From WTKD01 sp965243525 (GTDB taxonomy: Bacteria > Spirochaetota > Spirochaetia > WTKD01), in contig OZ251568.1 of the NCBI GenBank assembly GCA_965243525.1, positions 1,364,001 through 1,428,000 of the forward strand: DNA of 64,000 nt. Reading direction: 5' to 3'. Under the pieces are notes generated by a model. The model worked only from the letters and a program-made list of their open reading frames with translations. It was not told the origin of the DNA and ran no database searches. The stretch's first letter is position 1. Each line of letters opens with the position of its first letter. The position numbers were made by a program, and so were the translations under genes. This document shows positions 61,193-64,000 of the stretch, piece after piece.

Positions 61193-61220
61193 AAGCCTCC
61201 TCTTGAAAGAGAGAAGGCTT
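61193..61220 (-). terminator. Terminator of GLUG 9
   Basis: AAGCCT...AGGCTT stem and TTTTAG on the minus strand, 26 bases after the GLUG 9 stop. Confidence 0.7.
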
Positions 61221-61245
61221 TTTATGCTTTTACAAATTGTTGGAT

Positions 61246-62751
61246 TTATTGTTGCCAGGCAAGTCGTGGCCATTCACCGACTTGCATTATCCAAGTGCCT
61301 GTGAAATCCCAACGAGGAAAATGAGTTCGCTGTTCTATCAAAACACCATTACCAGAGGCCGCTGTATACACTTTTTGATTGTCTGCATACGTGTAATAAG
61401 GATCAATTCCTGTTGCATTAGAATCATTCCCAACTCCTTGCGATTGTCCGGTAAGAGTCGCATCAAAATAGGTGTTAGGGGTTGGGGGGTAGGGCCTGTT
61501 CATGGCTCCCACGAATCCGCCTAGATAGGCGGTTCCCTCTACCTTACCTGTTGCATAACTATTTTCGATGCTTCCGTTGCTTCCGCTGCTTATGTTTAGC
61601 CACCCCACGAATCCGCCTACATTGGTACCTCCCTTTACGTTACCCGTTGCATAACTATTCTTGATGCTTCCATTTTTCGTTTTGTGTCCCACCAGACCAC
61701 CTACACTAAAATTACCTGATACTCTTCCAGTTGCATAACTATTTTCGATGTTTCCAGTACTATTTTCCTTCCACCCCACTAGTCCACCTACCGCGGTTTT
61801 CCCCTCTACACGAACCGTTGCATAACTATTCTTGATGCTTCCGGCAAGTAGTTTAGCCCCCACCAATCCACCAATGTGAATATGGTTGCCTTTCACATAT
61901 CCTCCTTCAACCCCAACGTTGCTAATCGTGCCCGTGCTCTCTCCTGCAAGTGCACCTACGTTGGAACGTCCCTCTATACTCGGAGCAGTTGCATCTCCAT
62001 CGGCAAGGATGAGCCGCAGGTTGCGTACCTCTCCTCCTTCTCTTATGGCTCCAAAGAATCCTATATGATTCTTCTCTGGCTTAGCTATCTTCAGATTGCT
62101 GATTGTTTTACTATTGCCTTCAAAAGTTCCCGTAAACGGTGTTCCCTTATACTCCAATTTTGTAGGATCTGTGTCTGGTCCTATTGGTTCAAAATTTTCA
62201 GTCAAGGTGATATCATTCACAAGAAAAAAGTTTCCACTGGGATTATCGCGTACATATTCAAAATTTGCTTCTGCAAAGATAGCCACCGCATTTACATTGG
62301 TACCCTGCATATTTTCTATAGTCTGAGCAACTGATTCTCGTCTTATCATCACAGAAAGGGTATACGATTCCGGATCTCCTGTTTCTTCTATACGTATCTC
62401 TGTAAGTGATGTATCATATGTAAAAGATACTAGGGGTCCATCATATGTTTGATCGCCAACGATGAGCTGTGCTCCCTGAGCTATCTCTATTCTCACCGGA
62501 ATATCGGTTACATCTGGTATGCTTTTATCAAAGCTAATGCTCTTAGTTTGTTCATCTACCTCTGCTTCCATTGTGAATGCATAATTTCCTTGATAATGCC
62601 TTGTCTCAAATGGACCAAAAGAAAACTTCAAAACTACCGGAGCTATACCTCCATCATTACAACCGATGACTGCAATACTGATGACCAGGGCTGCTATTGC
62701 AAAGAGCACTCGGCTCGATTGTTTCTTTTGTGTTCTATTAGAATGTTTCAT
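61246..62751 (-). CDS. GLUG-repeat lipoprotein 9
   Basis: Lipoprotein of 501 residues, lipobox AVIGC. N-terminal domain nearly identical to GLUG 8 (VVLKFSFGPFETRHYQGNYAF ...), then AIFAEANFEYVRDNPSGNFFLVND, VGALAG and five GLUG-type repeats with KNSYATV/ENSYATG segments (IGGLVG, VGGLVG twice, VGGFVG, LGGFVG). The end module is the GLUG 4 type: ATLTGQSQGVGNDSN, DPYYTYADNQKVYT, IMQVGEWPRLAW. ATG 62751 has AGGAGT ahead of it. The repeats resemble those of no single neighbour, suggesting block exchange. Confidence 0.85.
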   Translation of the reverse strand: MKHSNRTQKKQSSRVLFAIAALVISIAVIGCNDGGIAPVVLKFSFGPFETRHYQGNYAFTMEAEVDEQTKSISFDKSIPDVTDIPVRIEIAQGAQLIVGDQTYDGPLVSFTYDTSLTEIRIEETGDPESYTLSVMIRRESVAQTIENMQGTNVNAVAIFAEANFEYVRDNPSGNFFLVNDITLTENFEPIGPDTDPTKLEYKGTPFTGTFEGNSKTISNLKIAKPEKNHIGFFGAIREGGEVRNLRLILADGDATAPSIEGRSNVGALAGESTGTISNVGVEGGYVKGNHIHIGGLVGAKLLAGSIKNSYATVRVEGKTAVGGLVGWKENSTGNIENSYATGRVSGNFSVGGLVGHKTKNGSIKNSYATGNVKGGTNVGGFVGWLNISSGSNGSIENSYATGKVEGTAYLGGFVGAMNRPYPPTPNTYFDATLTGQSQGVGNDSNATGIDPYYTYADNQKVYTAASGNGVLIEQRTHFPRWDFTGTWIMQVGEWPRLAWQQ

Positions 62752-62781
62752 AGTTTTACTCCTTATTTACTAACTATACTA

Positions 62782-62810
62782 TATATATGCATATGTGGTG
62801 ATAAAGACAA
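62782..62810 (-). promoter_or_regulatory. Promoter of GLUG 9
   Basis: Minus-strand TTGTCT (complement of 62805-62810), 17 bases, TATATA (complement of 62782-62787), TA tract 8 bases. Confidence 0.65.
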
Positions 62811-62956
62811 GGGTATTCGCAATTTTTAATAGATGAGTTCGGGGGGTGGGGTATACGACTTGCTAAACAGATCATGACAAGGGATGTTATACAACAAAAT
62901 TAACAATTTTATTTGGAACCAGAATGCAATGACGTGTCGTTCTGCTTGGATACTAA

Positions 62957-62984
62957 AAGCCTCCTCTTGGAAGAGAGAAGGCTT
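62957..62984 (-). terminator. Terminator of GLUG 10
   Basis: AAGCCT...AGGCTT stem and TTTTAG on the minus strand, 27 bases after the GLUG 10 stop. Confidence 0.7.
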
Positions 62985-63010
62985 GTTTTATGTTTTTACA
63001 AATCGCTGGA

Positions 63011-64000
63011 TTATTGTTGCCAAGCAAGTCGTGGCCAGATTCCGTCACCAGACCAATGCCAGATATCTTCATTGCCATCAGTAGAATCACCAGTGAAATC
63101 CCAGCCAAAATCAGAAAAATCACTTTGTTGTATCACACGACCACCACCATCGGCTGCTGTGTACACTTTTTGATTGTCTGCATACGTGTAATAAGGATTA
63201 ATTCCTGTTGGATCAGGAATATTCCCAACTCCTTGCGATTGTCCGGTAAGAGTCGCATCAAAATAATTGGCGACTATTCCATCGGCAGATTCGGAAGATG
63301 AGATGTATATCTCTCCAATCAATCCCCCAACCTTGGTAGTTCCCGTTACTGCTCCTGTTGCATAGGTGTTTTCAATTCTCCGATTCCCACCATTGTAAAG
63401 ACTAATCCCAATCAATCCCCCAACCTTGGTAGTTCCCGTTACTGCTCCCGTTGCATAGCTGTCTCTAACTACACCATAGTTGTAATACCCTACTAGGCCA
63501 CCAACCTCATTAGTTCCTTCTACTGTTGCTGTTGCATAGCTGCCGGTGATGATTGAGTTGTTTCCTAATGATACCCCCGCCAATCCACCAGCGGTATGAG
63601 AGTTGCTTTTCACATATCCTCCTTCAACCCCAACATTGCTAATAGAGCCCTCCTGATTGTGGCCTACGAGTGCGCCTACTTCGCGATTGCCCTCTATACT
63701 TGGATTTCCTGCACCTTCATCGGCAAGGATGAGCCGTAGGTTTCGTATCTCTCCCCCTGCTGCTATAGCTCCAAAGAATCCTATAGAACGCTTCTTTGGC
63801 TTAACTATCTTCAGATTGCTGATAGTCTTCCCATTGCCTTCAAAAATTCCGGTAAATTTAGTGATGAAATCCCCTATTGGGTCAAAATTTTCAGTCAATG
63901 TGATATCATTCACAAGAAAAAAGTTCATCCTAAGATTCTTGCGTACATATTCAAAATTTACTTCTGTGAAGATAGCCACCGCATCTACAGTGGTACCCTG
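63011..64000 (-). CDS. GLUG-repeat lipoprotein 10 (partial at right edge)
   Basis: The frame stays open past 63979 to the window edge, with codons for QGTTVDA before AIFTEVNFEYVRKN, exactly as in GLUG 8, so it is truncated on the left of the protein only by the window; the signal peptide and most of the N-terminal domain lie outside. Shared module, VGALVG, AGGLAG, VGGLVG and two VGGLIG repeats resemble GLUG 8. The end module is chimeric: ATLTGQSQGVGN ... YYTYADNQKVYT as in GLUG 9, then WDFTGDSTDGN and WHWSGDGIWPRLAW as in GLUG 7/8. Confidence 0.85.
   Translation of the reverse strand, partial: QGTTVDAVAIFTEVNFEYVRKNLRMNFFLVNDITLTENFDPIGDFITKFTGIFEGNGKTISNLKIVKPKKRSIGFFGAIAAGGEIRNLRLILADEGAGNPSIEGNREVGALVGHNQEGSISNVGVEGGYVKSNSHTAGGLAGVSLGNNSIITGSYATATVEGTNEVGGLVGYYNYGVVRDSYATGAVTGTTKVGGLIGISLYNGGNRRIENTYATGAVTGTTKVGGLIGEIYISSSESADGIVANYFDATLTGQSQGVGNIPDPTGINPYYTYADNQKVYTAADGGGRVIQQSDFSDFGWDFTGDSTDGNEDIWHWSGDGIWPRLAWQQ

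Noticed and set aside
54136..63301. Many plus-strand open frames across the GLUG array
   Set aside because: They repeat with the same period as the GLUG genes and are complementary shadows of repetitive coding sequence.
1..64000. Phage, restriction-modification, toxin-antitoxin or other defence genes
   Set aside because: No integrase, methylase/nuclease pair, toxin-antitoxin pair or phage structural gene was recognised anywhere in the window.

Overview
The window looks like chromosomal DNA of a low-to-moderate GC, double-membraned bacterium, most likely a spirochaete (Spirochaetota). The case rests on gene content: a CarD-like regulator next to nth, a tig-clpP-clpX operon, many Cys-anchored lipoproteins, short envelope genes with no clear relatives elsewhere, and a DAHP synthase/prephenate dehydratase fusion. 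The phylum call is inference; no rRNA gene is present to settle it.

Left part (1-8033, all minus strand): a carbohydrate locus resembling the E. coli ula/sgb L-ascorbate pathway. The transcription order is ulaG-type lactonase, DeoR-family regulator, ulaD-type decarboxylase, ulaE-type 3-epimerase, an FGGY sugar kinase, then a solute-binding protein and two permeases of a carbohydrate ABC transporter (the second permease runs off the left edge). A shared 12-bp sequence sits in front of both the catabolic half and the transporter half and is a candidate operator. No PTS transporter is visible, so the kinase may take over the phosphorylation step. A decayed piece of a second solute-binding-protein gene lies upstream of ulaG.

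8395-9264: two small VOC-fold proteins. 9445-15654: three tandem paralogous GLUG-repeat lipoproteins on the plus strand, ending tail-to-tail against a DUF4914-like P-loop protein. Decayed copies of that neighbour's 3' end follow the first two GLUG genes, recording tandem duplication of the unit.

17928-53934: mostly housekeeping genes. They include metE, a cation/proton antiporter with a PtsN-like IIA protein, an AlaX-type editing protein, a PfkB kinase, pepF, ppa, rdgB, nrnA-like, clpX-clpP-tig, a five-tRNA cluster (His, Arg, Lys, Leu, Gly) plus single Arg and Leu tRNAs, an orphan ABC ATPase, a LON-domain protein, xthA, a three-gene envelope cluster, icd, aroC, nth, carD, a VTT-domain membrane protein, an OppA-like protein, a TylF-like methyltransferase, a lytic transglycosylase and the aroF-pheA fusion.

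Right part (54133 to the edge, minus strand): seven more GLUG lipoprotein genes in a head-to-tail array. Each of the six whose 5' ends are visible has its own promoter; most are separated by hairpin terminators. The array shows modular shuffling: patch-like gene conversion, a tandemly expanded pentapeptide next to the lipid anchor, and TA tracts of different length at the -10 region. With the plus-strand trio there are at least ten members here, the most striking accessory system in the window and plausibly a surface-variation repertoire.
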